NCBI RefSeq assembly: GCF_019049655.1
Contig: NZ_JAFMOX010000058.1
Span: forward strand, 1-64,000
From: Rahnella rivi
GTDB lineage: Bacteria > Pseudomonadota > Gammaproteobacteria > Enterobacterales > Enterobacteriaceae
Length of the DNA: 64,000 nucleotides
Direction: 5' to 3'
Part shown: piece after piece, positions 63,599-64,000 of the stretch
How the letters are laid out: every line of letters begins with the position of its first letter
Numbering within the stretch: the stretch's first letter is position 1
Program-made: the position numbers and the translations under genes
Notes under the pieces: generated by a model
The model's database searches: none
What the model was told of the DNA's origin: nothing
What the model saw: only the letters and a program-made list of their open reading frames with translations

Positions 63599-64000
63599 TC
63601 ACGACAATTGTTTCTGCGGACGACGATATGCCCAGACCATCATAATCAGGCCGATGGCCACCATCGGGATGGACAGAACCTGTCCCATGCTGATGACGCC
63701 GTCGAACAACCCAAGCTGTGCATCCGGCTGGCGGAAGTACTCAACGATAATGCGGAATAAGCCATAACCGATCAGGAATAAACCTGATACCGCACCTATC
63801 GGGCGTGATTTGCGGATAAAGACATTCAGGATGATAAACAGCACGACACCTTCGAGCAGCAATTCATACAGCTGAGAAGGATGACGCGGCAGCACACCGT
63901 ACTGGTTCAGCAGCGGCTGCCATTTAGGATCCGCAGCGGCAATGGCGATATCTTCCTGACGGGAACCCGGGAAAAGCATTGCCCATGGCACATCGGTGGT
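63599..64000 (-). CDS. lgt: Prolipoprotein diacylglyceryl transferase Lgt, C-terminal part (partial)
   Basis: The reading frame is open to the window edge and its last 133 residues are present. They match the C-terminal half of Lgt, which adds diacylglycerol to the lipobox Cys of prolipoproteins. Visible are [26 protein letters not shown] and several membrane helices. The gene starts outside the window to the right. The ATG at 63991 is internal. Its substrates include RcsF, NlpE, MetQ, MltA and YgdI in this window. Confidence 0.95.
   Translation of the reverse strand, partial: TTDVPWAMLFPGSRQEDIAIAAADPKWQPLLNQYGVLPRHPSQLYELLLEGVVLFIILNVFIRKSRPIGAVSGLFLIGYGLFRIIVEYFRQPDAQLGLFDGVISMGQVLSIPMVAIGLIMMVWAYRRPQKQLS

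Overview
The window is a 64-kb stretch of core chromosome from an enterobacterium (order Enterobacterales). Gene content, gene order and protein lengths follow Escherichia coli closely. The species is not E. coli: there are lineage-specific genes, and one join brings together two blocks that lie far apart in E. coli. Wording of proteins such as GlnD looks closest to Yersinia-type Enterobacterales (the Yersinia/Rahnella/Ewingella group); that placement is an inference. I see no insertion sequence, prophage, integron, CRISPR array or recognisable defence island.

Layout. 1-511: 5' end of a 16S rRNA gene and its rrn leader with tandem promoters P1 and P2, reading leftward. 512-9399: gmhB, the MetJ-controlled metNIQ methionine importer, rcsF-trmO, proS, nlpE, arfB, yaeQ, yaeP-rof. 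9467-13822: a small c-type cytochrome absent from the E. coli order, then tilS, yaeR and ldcC. 14012-33736: a long leftward run of essential genes, in transcription order rpsB-tsf, pyrH, frr, dxr, uppS-cdsA-rseP-bamA-skp-lpxD-fabZ-lpxA-lpxB-rnhB-dnaE-accA. It covers translation, nucleotide and isoprenoid supply, undecaprenyl carrier, phospholipid and lipid A synthesis, outer-membrane protein assembly and replication. 34103-39094: map, glnD, dapD, yaeH reading rightward.

At about 39.1 kb the order switches to the block found near minute 63 of E. coli: yqcA-truC-yqcC, an extra MFS transporter, the regulatory RNA CsrB, syd, queF, ppnN, xni, rlmM, ygdD, gcvA with the divergent sRNA GcvB, ygdI, csdA-csdE, tcdA, mltA, three identical initiator tRNA genes, amiC, argA, ptrA, the pseudopilin cluster ppdC-ygdB-ppdB-ppdA, thyA and the 3' part of lgt.

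Two long intergenic regions are explained by regulatory RNAs. CsrB (about 42274-42635) carries about two dozen GGA motifs and has UvrY-type palindromes upstream. GcvB is at 49529-49724. The strongest anomaly is at 57.4-60.7 kb. In E. coli recC lies between ppdC and ptrA, and recB-recD between ptrA and argA. Here all three are missing while ptrA and the flanking genes are intact, so the RecBCD nuclease/helicase has been lost or moved. No other undescribed system is evident.
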